Below, one piece after another: positions 31,200 to 41,814 of a stretch of DNA of 64,000 nt. Under the pieces are notes generated by a model. It saw only the letters and a program-made list of their open reading frames with translations. It was not told the origin of the DNA and ran no database searches. Both the position numbers and the translations under genes were made by a program. The first letter of the stretch is position 1, and every line of letters starts with the position of its first letter. Origin of the DNA: Ariolimax columbianus (taxonomy: Eukaryota > Mollusca > Gastropoda > Stylommatophora > Arionidae); contig JAVGWX010000005.1 in assembly GCA_036924085.1 (NCBI GenBank), positions 82,737,666 to 82,801,665 of the forward strand. Direction: 5' to 3'.

Positions 31200-32030
31200 G
31201 AAATTCCTTTCTACCCTTGTGGGTTCAAATTCAATGTGTGCCTGGCTATATTGTTAGGTGTGGGATACATCATTCCCTTAATTTTTCCAGATACGAGCCA
31301 AAATATCGCACTAAACAATCACCTAACAAGAAATCAACCACAATACACCCCAAAGTACCGGTTGTGTACACATCAATACGAAACCTTTGATGATCATCTG
31401 TTTTTAGTGCATGGCACTCAACAATGTTGGTAAAATACGTCTTCCTCTGAGGCCAGAAAAACGGAGCACTCCACGAAGTTACGAAAATGCTTCTTCCTAA
31501 GAGACCAGATAAATGTCACACTTTGTGTGGTATTAAATAATAACTACTAAACACGTGCAGATACAAATGTATGACGCAGACACCAATGTATGGCGCTGGG
31601 CGGAGTGACGAGAGCCAGAACTCTGCTGAAGCCAAAACAACATTACAACAGCAGCAACAACCACAACTCGTTTCTCTGTTTTGCGATGCACAATTTGAGA
31701 ACCATATTCCTACCTACTGGAGCCGTCTCGCTGATTAAGTTCGACCGGGCAAGCGCTAAACAAAGCTAGTCTATTTGCATGACTGTTACGCAATAGGGTA
31801 GAAATGCACGTGTCGTTTGTGAACATAACTAGCGGACAGATTTCAACACGTGCATTACAAGTAGTCTAACTGTCCAACAATTTGCCAATAAGGAGTGACA
31901 AACAAGAAAGGTAATCCAGTTTTGCGTAGGAAGGGTAACAGAGAAGGAATAAAACAAAGAAACGATAAATTAACTGCTTAATAATGTTTTAAAGCGACAG
32001 AAAGAAATACAAGCGCACACACGCATGCGG
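31200..32030. other. Non-coding stretch, nothing recognised
   Basis: Apart from decayed 40-bp units up to about 31210, no exon or dispersed repeat was recognised. The open frame at 31131-31433 has no family resemblance and begins inside the array. Confidence 0.4.
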
Positions 32031-32380
32031 TGTAAGTATAGGTGAAGTATGCTTAAGTTTAGGATCAGGAAGAAATCGAAGTAAAGAATAAATGAGGAGT
32101 AAAACAAATAAAAACAATCGTTGGGGGAGAAGACGGAAAAACAAAACAGGAGGAATAAGATAAAGAAGATGATGATGAAGACGAAGAGTAAGAAAAAAAA
32201 AGTACCAGAGATACATGCTGAGGAATTGGAATACGAACGGATAGAATAATGGTAAGAAAATTTAAGAAAGAAAAATAACTGGGAGAAAGATAGTAAGAAT
32301 ATGAAAGAAAAATTAGACGATTAGGAAAAAGTGACAAAGAAAAAGATGAAGAAGAAGATGAAGAGAAGGAAGAAGAGGTG

Positions 32381-32501
32381 GGTCTTCTTCTTCTTTGTAT
32401 CTGTCAGACGTCAACCCGTATTTTTTCGAAAAAAGCAGCGGTCATCTTGAGGCTGTCGATACTGCCATAGAGCTTGTCTAGTGTTGCCACTGGTGATGGC
32501 C
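32381..32501 (-). mobile_element. LINE-I1 extreme 3' fragment (121 bp)
   Basis: Shortest copy of the LINE-I1 3' end: GAA tail on the left, then the region encoding PVATLDKLYGSIDSLKMTAA on the minus strand. The 9-bp direct repeat gaagaggtg lies at 32372-32380 and 32502-32510. It interrupts the purine-rich tract. Confidence 0.88.
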
Positions 32502-32514
32502 GAAGAGGTGAGTG

Positions 32515-33225
32515 AGGATTAAAGAAAAAAGATGAGGATGAAGAAAGAATGACGAGCAAGAAGAAGAGTAAGATGAAAAGAAATACAAAGGAATTGAAAG
32601 AGCAAAAAAAAAAGAAAACAGTAGAGTAGAAGAAGAAGAAGAAGAAGCAGAAAAAGAAGAAGAAGGAAGAGGAAGAAAGAAGGAGAAGGAAGGAAGGAAG
32701 GAAGGAAGGAAGGAAGGGAGGGAGGAAGGAAGGAAGAAGAAGAAGAAGAAGAAGGAAGAGGAAGAAAGAAGGAAAAGGAAGGAAGGAAGGAAGGAAGGAA
32801 GGGAGGGAGGGAGGAAGGAAGGAAGAAGAAGAAAGAAGAGGAAGAAAGAAGGAAAAGGAAGGAAGGAAGGAAGGAAGGAAGGAAGGAAGGGAGGGAGGAA
32901 GGAAGGGAGGGAGGGAGGGAGGGAGGGAGGAAGAAGAAGAAGGAAGAGGAAGAAAGAAGGAAAAGGAAGGAAAGAAGGAAGGAAGGAAGGGAGGAAGGAA
33001 GAAGAAGAAAGAAGAGGAAGAAAGAAGGAAAAGGAAGGAAGGAAGGAAGGGAGGAAGGAAGGAAGGAAGGGAGGGAGGGAGGGAGGGAGGGAGGGAGGAA
33101 GGAAGGAAGGAAGGAAGGAAGGAAGGAAGGAAGGAAGGAAGGAAGGAAGGAAGGAAGGAAGGAAGGAAGGAAGGAAGGAAGGAAGGAAGGAAGAAGAAGA
33201 AGAAGAAGAAGAAGAAGAAGAAGAA
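32515..33225. repeat. GAA/GGAA/GGGA purine tract
   Basis: About 700 bp of almost pure purine on the plus strand, mostly (GGAA)n with (GAA)n and (GGGA)n blocks and a longer-order pattern of about 130-190 bp (gaagaagaaggaagaggaag repeats). The minus-strand leucine/serine/proline frame here is compositional. Confidence 0.95.
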
Positions 33226-33314
33226 GGTCTTGACTTAAAAATCTATATTGACACAATTTCAGAGGCAGATGTAGAGCTCAAAAGAACAGGGATATTGACT
33301 TCGACCGGCTACGC

Positions 33315-34612
33315 TACGAACAACACAAGCAGCGCCCTGTCCGATTCAAACAAATGAGGGATGTCCCAAGTAGATGATGTGGAACAACACAAGCAGCGCC
33401 CTGTCCAGTACAAACAAATGAGGGATGTCCCAAGTAGATTATGTAGAACAACACAAGCAGCGCCCTGTCCAGTACAAACAAATGAGGGATGTCCCAAGTA
33501 GATGATGTGGAACAACACAAGCAGCGCCTTGTACAGTACAAACAAATGAGGGATGTCCCAAGTAGATGATGTAGAACAACACAAGCAGCGCCCTGTCCAG
33601 TACAAACAAATGAGGGGTGACTTCTGACGACGATGGAGCAGAATAACACAAGCAGCGCCCTGTCCAGTACAAACAAATGAGGGATGTCCCAAGTAGATGA
33701 TGTAGAACAACACAAGCAGCGTCCTGTCCAGTACAAACAAATGAGGAATGTCCCAAGTAGATGATGTAGAACAACACAAGCAGCGTCCTGTCCAGTACAA
33801 ACAAATGAGGGATGTCCCAAGCAGATGATGTAGAACAACACAAGCAGCGTCCTGTCCAGTACAAACAAATGAGGGATGTCCCAAGCAGATGATGTAGAAC
33901 AACACAAGCAGCGTCCTGTCCAGTACAAACAAATGAGGGATGTCCCAAGCAGATAATGAGGAACAACACAAGCAGCGCCCTGTCCAGTACAAACAAATGA
34001 GGGATGTCCCAAGCAGATGATGTAGAACAACACAAGCAGCGCCCTGTCCAGTACAAACAAATGAGGGATGTCCCAAGCAGATGATGTAGAACAACACAAG
34101 CAGCGCCCTGTCCAGTACAAACAAATGAGGGATGTCCCAAGCAGATAATGTAGAACAACACAAGCAGCGTCCTGTCCAGTACAAACAAATGAGGGATGTC
34201 CCAAGTAGATGATGTAGAACAACACAAGCAGCGTCCTGTCCAGTACAAACAAATGAGGGATGTCCCAAGCAGATAATGAGGAACAACACAAGCAGCGTCC
34301 TGTCCAGTACAAACAAATGAGGGATGTCCCAAGTAGATGATGTAGAACAACACAAGCAGCGTCCTGTCCAGTACAAACAAATGAGGGATGTCCCAAGCAG
34401 ATAATGAGGAACAACACAAGCAGCGTCCTGTCCAGTACAAACAAATGAGGGATGTCCCAAGCAGATAATGAGGAACAACACAAGCAGCGTCCTGTCCAGT
34501 ACAAACAAATGAGGGATGTCCCAAGTAGATGATGTAGAACAACACAAGCAGCGTCCTGTCCAGTACAAACAAATGAGGGATGTCCCAAGCAGATAATGAG
34601 GAACAACACAGC
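33315..34612. repeat. 64-bp minisatellite, 20 copies
   Basis: About 20 copies of a 64-bp unit: agcg(t/c)cctgtccagtac, aaacaaatgagggatgtccc, aag(c/t)agatgatgtagaacaa, cacaagc. The starts at 33331 and 33395 fix the period. One unit at about 33605-33650 is replaced by a divergent segment (gtgacttctgacgacgatgg). All three minus-strand frames stay open for 377-444 codons because a 64-bp unit lacks stops in each frame; no separate coding evidence exists. Confidence 0.95.
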
Positions 34613-34639
34613 CATTCTTCTTGTCACTTTTTTATTTAC

Positions 34640-35070
34640 AATCTTCATTGTAATTTATTATCGATCTGCAATACTGAAACGTTCTTAACTTCTAGCTTCT
34701 CTGGGACAAATTTAGTTCTGCCTTTTGTCGTTATGAGTGTTCGTTATCTTGATCTTCCTGATGTTCAGGTATAGATGATGTTCTTCTCTGTGTTGACTAA
34801 CCGACAGGATCAGCTGTTCCAGCCCCTCACCGTTGTTCAAAATGTTCTCGTCATGTTCTCGTCTCGGTGCAGTATCTGACCATACCCATTTTAAAATTTT
34901 GATTAATCTCAACCTTTTACAAATGTTTTTTCAATTTTTTTTCTCGTTCTTCAAAAGGAAAACTGTATCGTCTGCATATCTTAGGTCTGATATTTCATTC
35001 CCATCGAATACTCCTTGTCATGTTTGACGTTTCTCCTTGTTTTCTGCATGAATGATCTGCATTAATCCTC
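34640..35070 (-). pseudogene. LINE reverse transcriptase fragment (YADD)
   Basis: The minus strand reads GNEISDLRYADDTVFLL, then EGLEQLILSVSQHREE, then LYLNIRKIKIT. L-R-Y-A-D-D-T is RT motif C with both catalytic Asp residues, and L-N-x-x-K-T/I-K is the next motif of L1/RTE-type LINEs. At least two stops or frameshifts lie in between. The 64-bp array starts directly at its 3' side. Confidence 0.7.
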
Positions 35071-35074
35071 ACAT

Positions 35075-35345
35075 TTGATAAATAATAATTTCATGTTAAA
35101 CATCATTAGACATACTCCTTGAAACACCCCACTGTAAATTAATAATGCAATACCTAATTGTTATTACTTTTAACAATGTGTAACGTGTTACGTAGAATAC
35201 TGGACAGGTGAGCTGTAGGTATTTAATTTCACCAGGAGTGGCATTGGAAAGTAGAGGGTCGCGGCGAAATTATCATAGGCTTGACGTGGGCAGCTTGACG
35301 TGGGCAGCTTGCCTGGAAAAGGTTGGGAGCAACTGGACTAGTATA
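35075..35345. other. Possible hAT right end
   Basis: The segment gggtcgcggcgaaattatc... ending aaaaggttgggagcaactg resembles the right end of many hAT elements (AGGTTGGGAACCACTG). A 17-bp word, gcttgacgtgggcagct, is duplicated just before it. No matching left end was found. Confidence 0.35.
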
Positions 35346-35589
35346 TTATTTGAAGTCAGTCCCCCTATTAACTAGTGCAAACATTGTGCATTCAGCACAC
35401 CTCACCTATCCATCTTGTTTGACCATCCTGGTTGCAAAGTTAATTCAATAATTGCGTCATATGCATGTCCCAATTATCGCTTACCGCTGAGCCTGGGGCT
35501 ACCAGGGAAGTCGGTAAGTTTCTCGACGCAGTTCATCCATCATTAAGGAATTGTTACAGAAACTGCCACTGGTTGATCGCATAGGATGT

Positions 35590-35940
35590 GTTTGCGCAGG
35601 CGTTCTGTAAGAACTTCACGAACAATAGTCAAATTGTGAGCCCTGCGGTTATTAACAGGACTCAACTTCGTTTTTGTCTTCCTTTTCTTCTTCTCCTCTG
35701 CCTCCTCGTTTTGCACACCTCTTTTTTCTTCCTCTCGTTCATTATCAGGCGTTCTCTACCTTCTTGTCCATATTCTACCCCTCGCCCCTTCCTTGGTCTC
35801 TTCTTCTACCTCCCATTTCTTCTGCCTTACCTTCTCCTTATTTCTGGCAATTATTCTTTATTATTCGTCTTCCTTCTTGTTCGCTATCTTCGTCCTCCTT
35901 CCCCCATCTGCTCCTGCTTCGTCTTATATCCACGAGAAAA
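35590..35940. repeat. Pyrimidine-rich stretch
   Basis: CT-rich sequence (cttccttttcttcttctcct and similar) without a fixed period. The open frames on the plus strand are Leu/Phe/Ser/Pro-biased artefacts. Confidence 0.6.
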
Positions 35941-36384
35941 TCCTCAAGGCGAATTCCATCAACGGAAAAAAACGCTGTAATGGTAATTTTTAATGCTCAT
36001 TTACAGCGCGTATACAAAGGCAGTTTCTGTTACAAGGTATATTCATGATAGGTTTGTAAGCTCCATTTACAAGCTCCACTAATCCTCCCGACATGGCTCG
36101 CCTGGCACAGCGCAGCCTTTCTCATTTCTGTTTATAAATAGTTCAACCTTGTTTCATAAAAACATGGTTCCTGAAATGGAAATCACGTTCTTTCTCCGGA
36201 CTTCTAGAAAACTCTTTGTCTCTATAATCTATGAGGAATTGTTTCTAGAGGTTACTGTCAATCCAGAAAGCTACTCCACTCTCATGAGGCTTCTGGTCTG
36301 TGTAAATGGTGGTATGAATAATTCCATATGTGGCAAGTCTTCTATCCTAAAAGGTTTAGACAACATTATTACCTGGTCCTATTC

Positions 36385-36725
36385 TCGTCTCTGTGACACA
36401 GTCTTATACCATAGAGAGCTCAGTCAATAGTCGCCCCTTACAACATGTCAACGCGATGAAAGGAAACGGCGTGGGTTTGAGTCCAGCAGGTTTCAAGCGA
36501 CCCCTGGTCTCAAAGGAGGTGGGACTAGAGTACCTGTATCCTGAATTACCTCCAGTCGTCTTGACGTATGTCTTGCCACTGGCCCAAGGTAGTTCTGGAC
36601 CGAGAGTGAAATTGATGAACAGCGCAGCTTCTTCTCCACCGTAACCCAAATACAGAGCAAGTTACATCATCAAGACAGAAATTGTCTGATAGTGTCGCCA
36701 TCATGGCTCGCGATGTGCAACAAAC
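36385..36725 (+). repeat. Family-D repeat, uninterrupted copy
   Basis: Contains cacagtcttataccatagag, cgtgggtttgagtccagc (box B-like), caagcgacccctggtctc, ttacctccagtcgtcttgac and ttgtctgatagtgtcgcc. It serves as the empty-site reference for the SINE-B insertion in the copy at 22650-23335. Confidence 0.7.
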
Positions 36726-37029
36726 TTTTTTTAGCACAAAATACTAATATGTATCCACACATGCAGACATCTACGTTTCACCTTCAGCATCAACTCAACT
36801 TCGCTTTATTGTTAAGAAAGCGAAAAAGAACCCCCTGATGACAGAATGAGCAGCCCTGTGACTGTGACTCGGGGAAAACGATAATTCCGTGAACGCAGAA
36901 CCTTCCAGTAGAGGCGTGTATAACGGGTTACAACTTTGTCATGGTTGTGTGTTTAAGAATCTGGACGCTAGTTCGGGTTAGTTAAACGATAAACGGGTAT
37001 GCACGTAATGCGGTAAGGGGATATTATTG

Positions 37030-37320
37030 GAACAGCAAACCTGACCAACATAGAAGGTCAATTTAATCCAACATCATACTCTCCTGTCGGGGATGAAGTG
37101 TTGAGACCTTACTGTACTAGGTCTTTATGTTTTATGAGGTGAGGATGCCAATTCCCTTTCTATTAGGCCAATTCCCTTTCTATGTGCCTTTTCTGCATTG
37201 GCAGTAAGCTACAGTTTACAGTTGGGTCAACTGCAGCGTGTCGATACCTGTCAACGTACCCGGTGCCTTTGTCGTGAGAAGAAAGCGTTTCTACCACTCT
37301 TCTACGCAGACTGGCTATAT
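37030..37320 (-). mobile_element. SINE-E, inverted copy
   Basis: Minus strand: tRNA-like head near 37300-37240, cccaactgtaaactgtagc junction, a ggaattggcatcctcacc segment containing a short internal duplication (ccaattccctttctat twice), and the 3' end caacacttcatccccgacag. Confidence 0.6.
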
Positions 37321-37459
37321 GGTAATGATTCCATTTAGTATTTCACATTTCACCGCGCCCGGTTAGTCTGTTAGGGGCTGTAAGAAATGTTTAGAAATGC
37401 CGCGCTAAATATTAGAAGGATGTAGGAAGTACAAGAATGAATAGTTCGCACGTCTTTAA

Positions 37460-37770
37460 ACATTCAGAAGAAGAGGAAGAAGAAGAAGAAAGAAAGAAAA
37501 AAATATTAGTAGAATAACAAAAAAAAAAGAAGAAATAGAAGAAGCAGCAGAGTAGCAGAATAACATGAAGAAGACGAAGATGATGATAATGACGACGAAG
37601 GAGAAGCAGAATTTGCAGTAGAGGAAGAACTAGTGGAAAGAAAAAGAAGAACTAGTAGCAAAGATGATGGTGAAGAAGGAGAAGAAAAAAATTAAGAAGA
37701 AGAAACCAAAATTGCAGTAGAAGAAGAAACCAAAATTGCAGTAGAGGAAGAAGAATAGGTCGAAGACAAA
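37460..37770. repeat. GAA-rich imperfect purine tract
   Basis: Interrupted (gaa)n and (aag)n sequence, including a duplicated 31-bp segment starting agaagaaaccaaaattgcag. The minus-strand Phe/Leu-rich frame is compositional. Confidence 0.75.
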
Positions 37771-37891
37771 GAAAAACAACAAGGTTTGAACTCGTAAGCA
37801 CCACTGTAACGTAATTAGTCTTGAAGACGTCTGAACTCCGTGAAAACGCACACACAACATAACACCTATAACATTATATCTGAACTGTGTT

Positions 37892-38046
37892 ATGTCACGG
37901 TGCAAGCGGAATATGAAACGATGCGGATACATAGATGTTGACACATGTGACTGTGGCGCATTACAGGACCCAGACCACCTGACGACCTGCCCCAACCTCC
38001 AGGAAACATGCAATAGGTGCGACGTGCTGAAGACAAACCAGAAGGT
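37892..38046 (+). pseudogene. LINE C-terminal zinc-knuckle fragment
   Basis: The plus strand reads CGYIDVDTCDCGALQDPDHL, then TTCPNLQETC and NQKVIHVAEYR. C-x-C-G-x-x-x-Q-D-x-x-H-L-x-x-C-P is the Cys/His motif near the C-terminus of many non-LTR retrotransposons, and the following I-H-V-A-x-Y block is also conserved in some. The upstream part of the element is missing. The 56-bp array begins inside its last codons. Confidence 0.65.
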
Positions 38047-38715
38047 AATCCATGTCGCTGAGTACAGGATGCATACTGTACAACGTAGTGCTTGGACAGG
38101 GCAATCCATGTCGCTGAGTACAGGATGCATACTGTACAACGTAGTGCTTGGACAGGGCAATCCATGTCGCTGAGTACAGGATGCATACTGTACAACGTAG
38201 TGCTTGGACAGGGCAATCCATGTCGCTGAGTACAGGATGCATACTGTACAACGTAGTGCTTGGACAGGGCAATCCATGTCGCTGAGTACAGGATGCATAC
38301 TGTACAACGTAGTGCTTGGACAGGGCAATCCATGTCACTGAGTACAGGATGCATACTGTACAACGTAGTGCTTGGACAGGGCAATCCATGTCACTGAGTA
38401 CAGGATGCATACTGTACAACGTAGTGCTTGGACAGGGCAATCCATGTCGCTGAGTACAGGATGCATACTGTACAACGTAGTGCTTGGACAGGGCAATCCA
38501 TGTCGCTGAGTACAGGATGCATACTGTACAACGTAGTGCTTGGACAGGGCAATCCATGTCGCTGAGTACAGGATGCATACTGTACAACGTAGTGCTTGGA
38601 TAGGGCAATCCATGTCGCTGAGTACAGGATGCATACTGTACAACGTAGTGCTTGGACAGGGCAATCCATGTCGCTGAGTACAGGATGCATACTGTATAAC
38701 GTGGTGCTTGGACAC
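38046..38715. repeat. 56-bp minisatellite from a LINE 3' end
   Basis: Twelve copies of a 56-bp unit: caatccatgtcgctgagtac, aggatgcatactgtacaacg, tagtgcttggacaggg. The starts at 38050 and 38106 fix the period. The first unit is the coding sequence for IHVAEYRMHT of the LINE fragment just upstream, so the array was seeded there. Variation is limited to a few g/a and t/c changes, so expansion is recent or homogenised. Confidence 0.93.
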
Positions 38716-39195
38716 GGAAAGTAAGAAAGTATATCTGCAGTGTATGTGGGACATGTAGGTGAGGATAGTTTACACCTGAAAGGATGTTTTCACTTCAAAC
38801 TTCACAAAACAACAGGTTAATTGATTGTATCTTTTCGCCCCTAGTCAAGTATATTAAACATCACTACAGCTGACCCTCGTACAGGAAGCCGTATCCGACG
38901 AGCACGTAAAGTGGCGGTATCAAAGCAACGGGTTTTCACGATGTGGTTGAGTGCAAAGTCGCTCTCGTCAAGGTTTACTAATTCGAGGCGTGTTTAAATT
39001 AAACTGGACCTAACTGTACCGAGTGAACATACGTATATACGCATGATGACGTCACTTCTGGTGTATACAGCACATACAAACCGACAAGTTTGCAAAATTT
39101 CATTATCGTCCGACTCATAGTTTCCTCAGCAGACCGTTGAAAACATGGCTGGTGTGATACGGAATCTGTCCAGAGTTGATCAGCAAGCGGTGATT

Positions 39196-39457
39196 TTTTT
39201 TTTTTTTTTTTTTTTTTGCGTTCGCCTTATTTCTCTTATCCTCAAGGCGGTGTGCGTTGCACTGTGGTTTTTATTTTGCGCCTGTCGGCCCAGTGCATCC
39301 GACTTCAGCATGCATTTTATGTAAGGGTCTGCTTGCTCCTGCATTTTATAAGGGTTTGCTTCCCCAGGGTAACGGCCGGTGCTGTGATGGGGATCGAACC
39401 CAGCACCTTCCGGTTGTGAGCCGTGCCACTTAACCACTAGGCCATGCCGTCCCCTCG
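39196..39457 (-). mobile_element. SINE-A, complete reference copy
   Basis: A 262-bp minus-strand SINE with a perfect 10-bp duplication, agcggtgatt, at 39186-39195 and 39458-39467. From its 5' end: tRNA-like head with consensus box A and box B, a linker with gcaaacccttataaaatgca, core tgctgaagtcggatgcactg, 3' part gtgcaacgcacaccgccttg and gagaaataaggcgaac, then poly-A (T run 39196-39217). Intact pol III boxes and a clean A tail mark it as one of the youngest copies here. Confidence 0.95.
39390..39444 (-). promoter_or_regulatory. Pol III A and B boxes of SINE-A
   Basis: Box A, TGGCCTAGTGG, is at 39444-39434 and box B, GGTTCGATCCC, at 39400-39390. Both match the eukaryotic tRNA internal-promoter consensus exactly, and their spacing is normal for a tRNA head. 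Confidence 0.88.
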
Positions 39458-39479
39458 AGCGGTGATTCCTTTTCTAACA

Positions 39480-39997
39480 GTTGAAGGCTGTCGACCGAGA
39501 CGTATTTGCTGCCACCATGCGTAAAAGAAACGAATCACCTTCCTTTTCGTAACGCAGCAAGTGGTTCAAACTCCATGTCATACGTTCTTCCTTATGGTGG
39601 TTGGTCAGCAATCGATGTACCCATTGTGAAAACACCATCCGATACTTCAGTTTCTTGCTAACCACCATTTGAACTGTCTCTAGCGACACAGCGAATTCAT
39701 CTGCTAGCGAACGTAAGCTCTGGCGACGGTCCACCTGAATTGCTGCATAAATGTTGTCGATGGCATCTTTTGATGCAATAATATGCGCCTGACCTGGTCT
39801 CGGAAGAAATTTTGTTAACTCGCGTCCTTCTTTAAACATCGTTGTCAGGTTCTTCACTTTGTCTTCGATACACTTTTGTCACCATATAGTGCCTGCATTC
39901 TGCGATGAATGTCAACTGGTCGACATCCTTCAGCTGTTAGAAACCGAATCACCCCTCGCCGAACAACTCTGGACGGATTCCGTATCACACCCGCCAT
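39480..39997 (-). pseudogene. Mariner transposase, N-terminal half, broken
   Basis: The start (ATG at 39997) gives MAGVIRN, then FLTAEGCRPVDIHRRMQA and GDKSVSKTK. A small indel shifts the frame, and the main open frame resumes at 39857 with TTMFKEGRELTKFLPRPGQA, DRRQSLRSLADEFAVSLETV and KLKYRMVFSQWVHRLL. These are the paired helix-turn-helix domains and linker of mariner transposases. The frame ends near RYEKEGDSFLLRMV, just where the first catalytic Asp (G-D-E) should follow; it is absent. It therefore lacks the catalytic domain. Confidence 0.82.
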
Positions 39998-40163
39998 GTT
40001 TTCAACGGTCTGCTGAGGAAACTATGAGTCGGACGATAATGAAATTTTGCAAACTTTACGGTTTTTATGTGCTGTGTTCACCTAAAGTGACGTCATCATG
40101 CGCATCGTACGTATGCTCCTTTGGTGCAGTTAGGTCCGGTTTAATTTGAACACGCCTCGTATA

Positions 40164-41290
40164 TTCTGCCCAAGACCTGCACTTCATGTCCACGACGTAA
40201 ACCTGAAAATCTGTTGGATAAAGAAGTGGTGACCAACACTGTGATCACTGTAGTTAAAAAAAACTTCTGACAAGCCTATCAGGACACTACAACGAGGATC
40301 ACCTAGACCCACCATCTTAAGCACTCCCCGGGGTATAAGGGAGCTACTGTTAACCCGCACTAGCGAAATGCTAAAACAGTGACCAACTCAACACGAGTAA
40401 CCTAGAACAACACGATGTTAGTGTTAGTCAGGGGGTGACAAGTGTGTTTATGATCTAGACGCCAGGTAGAATATGTAGGAGCCAGATGTAACGTTGTTGT
40501 TGCTTAGATGTTTGCCTCACTAGTTTCTACTGGCGGAGGCGCGCCCATTCCACCCCAGACCGTAGTCCAATGGGCGATATCAGGACGCATAAACCAGTGC
40601 GTGGATGCATGTGTGCGTCTGTATGTACCTATGCTAGGTTTGTGCGCTCTCAGATGCTAGCCCAACCACAGTACAATAGATGGGCCTCACCCTGAGGGCA
40701 CGTGTAAAAGTTGTGCAAGAGTGTGACTGTAGGACAGAGTCAAATGAAACAGTGAGGTGAAAAGAGAGAGAAAGGGAAGAGTTGCCCCCAGGGTGAACAG
40801 ATCAAATCGGCAGATGTAACGCTGGATGAAAAGTTACTCATAAGTTAGTGTAACATATGGAGGGTATGGTATTTATTGTTCTTGAAAATATGAATTTAAA
40901 ATGTACAGATTTCAGTTCGTTGTCAAAGTAATACTGACCTATTTTAGCTATTCATTATTTGTGTTTTGCATTTACTGTCGCGTTACATGACGCCAACAGT
41001 CTGACCTTGAAAGTCGACGGAAAGACAGGAAAATGGTAGGGAAAATACTATATTTTGTGTCCCTTAACACTAAGGAAAGATATAAGCGATCGGGGAAATT
41101 ATACGAGTAAATTCGACACTGGTCCTGTAATGTTGGGCGTCACAGCAAAAAATTTATGGATTCACACCCTTTTACGATATGTTTGGAAGATCACAGTGGT
41201 TTTTTTCTCCACTCGGTTACCACCCAGGTGGGAGAATAGAAAACATCACCAATATAAAGGCTGGAATCCAGGAAAGGCAAATTTAGTCCC
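40164..41290. other. Non-coding stretch, nothing recognised
   Basis: Contains TG-rich words near 40590-40640 and a repeated agatgtaacgctg/agatgtaacgttg word at about 40490 and 40815 that could bound an unrecognised element. No exon or coding resemblance was found. Confidence 0.4.
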
Positions 41291-41295
41291 ACAAC

Positions 41296-41490
41296 AAACA
41301 CTGATATTGGGGATGAAGTGTTAGATACTTCACTGTCAGAGACTATAGCTTGTGGCCACTTCCTTTCCTCGTTGTCTTTTCTTTCCTACCAGTAAGCCTG
41401 TATCCATTTACAGCTGGGTTGATAGGAGCGAACTTGTAATCGAAAGCTGCACCGTGTTCTGTTGTCGTGAAAAGCGAGTGCTCTACAACT
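41296..41490 (-). mobile_element. SINE-E, inverted copy
   Basis: The minus strand runs gagcactcgcttttcacgac (tRNA-like), gctttcgattacaag, cccagctgtaaatggatac, ggaaagaaaagacaacgagg, gaagtggccac and ctaacacttcatccccaata to gtttgttgtgggac. Confidence 0.65.
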
Positions 41491-41629
41491 AGGCTAATCA
41501 GTAACATCTTTTAAATCCCCCATCTCAAACTTAATGCCTGTAGATCTATTGTAGTTCATAACAATTATCACCAAATACAAATAATAGCGAATATTTATGT
41601 TTGCTTGCTCCCGTTGTTTTGTTTCATAG

Positions 41630-41790
41630 GACAGAGTGCGGTGTACTGTGGTTTACGTCCTACGGCCTAGTGCATCGAATTCAATATCCGATGTTTAAAG
41701 ACGTTCACGTGCCCATATGGGTACACCCTTGCTGGTTCATGAATCCGAACATTTGCAAGTTTGGTATGTCAACCGTGCCAACAATTACTT
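41630..41790 (-). mobile_element. Old SINE core relic
   Basis: The stretch gtgtactgtggtttacgtcc, then tacggcctagtgcatcgaat, resembles the inverted 3' part and core of SINE-A (actgtggtttttattttgcg, cctgtcggcccagtgcatcc). It is strongly diverged. Confidence 0.4.
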
Positions 41791-41814
41791 AGATACGTCT
41801 GCCACACTTTGCAT

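Larger units (their letters stand above)
38982..40163. mobile_element. Mariner foldback (two 5' ends, inverted)
   Basis: The left arm (38982-39497, forward, excluding the SINE) and the right arm (39498-40163, reverse) both start with the mariner end cgaggcgtgtt(t/c)aaatt, then the same leader (gtttgcaaaatttcattatc, cgactcatagtttcctcagc, agaccgttgaaaacatgg) and the transposase start. The left arm breaks off near GCRPVD; the right arm continues into the transposase. The mariner 3' end is missing, so both termini are 5' ends in inverted orientation. A complete SINE-A lies in the left arm. Confidence 0.85.

Noticed and set aside
32519..33256. 245-codon Leu/Ser/Pro-rich frame on the minus strand
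   Set aside because: Purely compositional: it lies in the GGAA/GAA purine tract.
38335..38754. Minus-strand frames reading CILYSATWIALSKHYVVQYAS repeatedly (139-232 codons)
   Set aside because: The 56-bp array has no stop in any of these frames; the real coding relation is to the plus-strand LINE end.
39390..39444. A genuine tRNA gene on the minus strand
   Set aside because: The promoter boxes are perfect, but the sequence continues into a SINE body with poly-A and target duplications.
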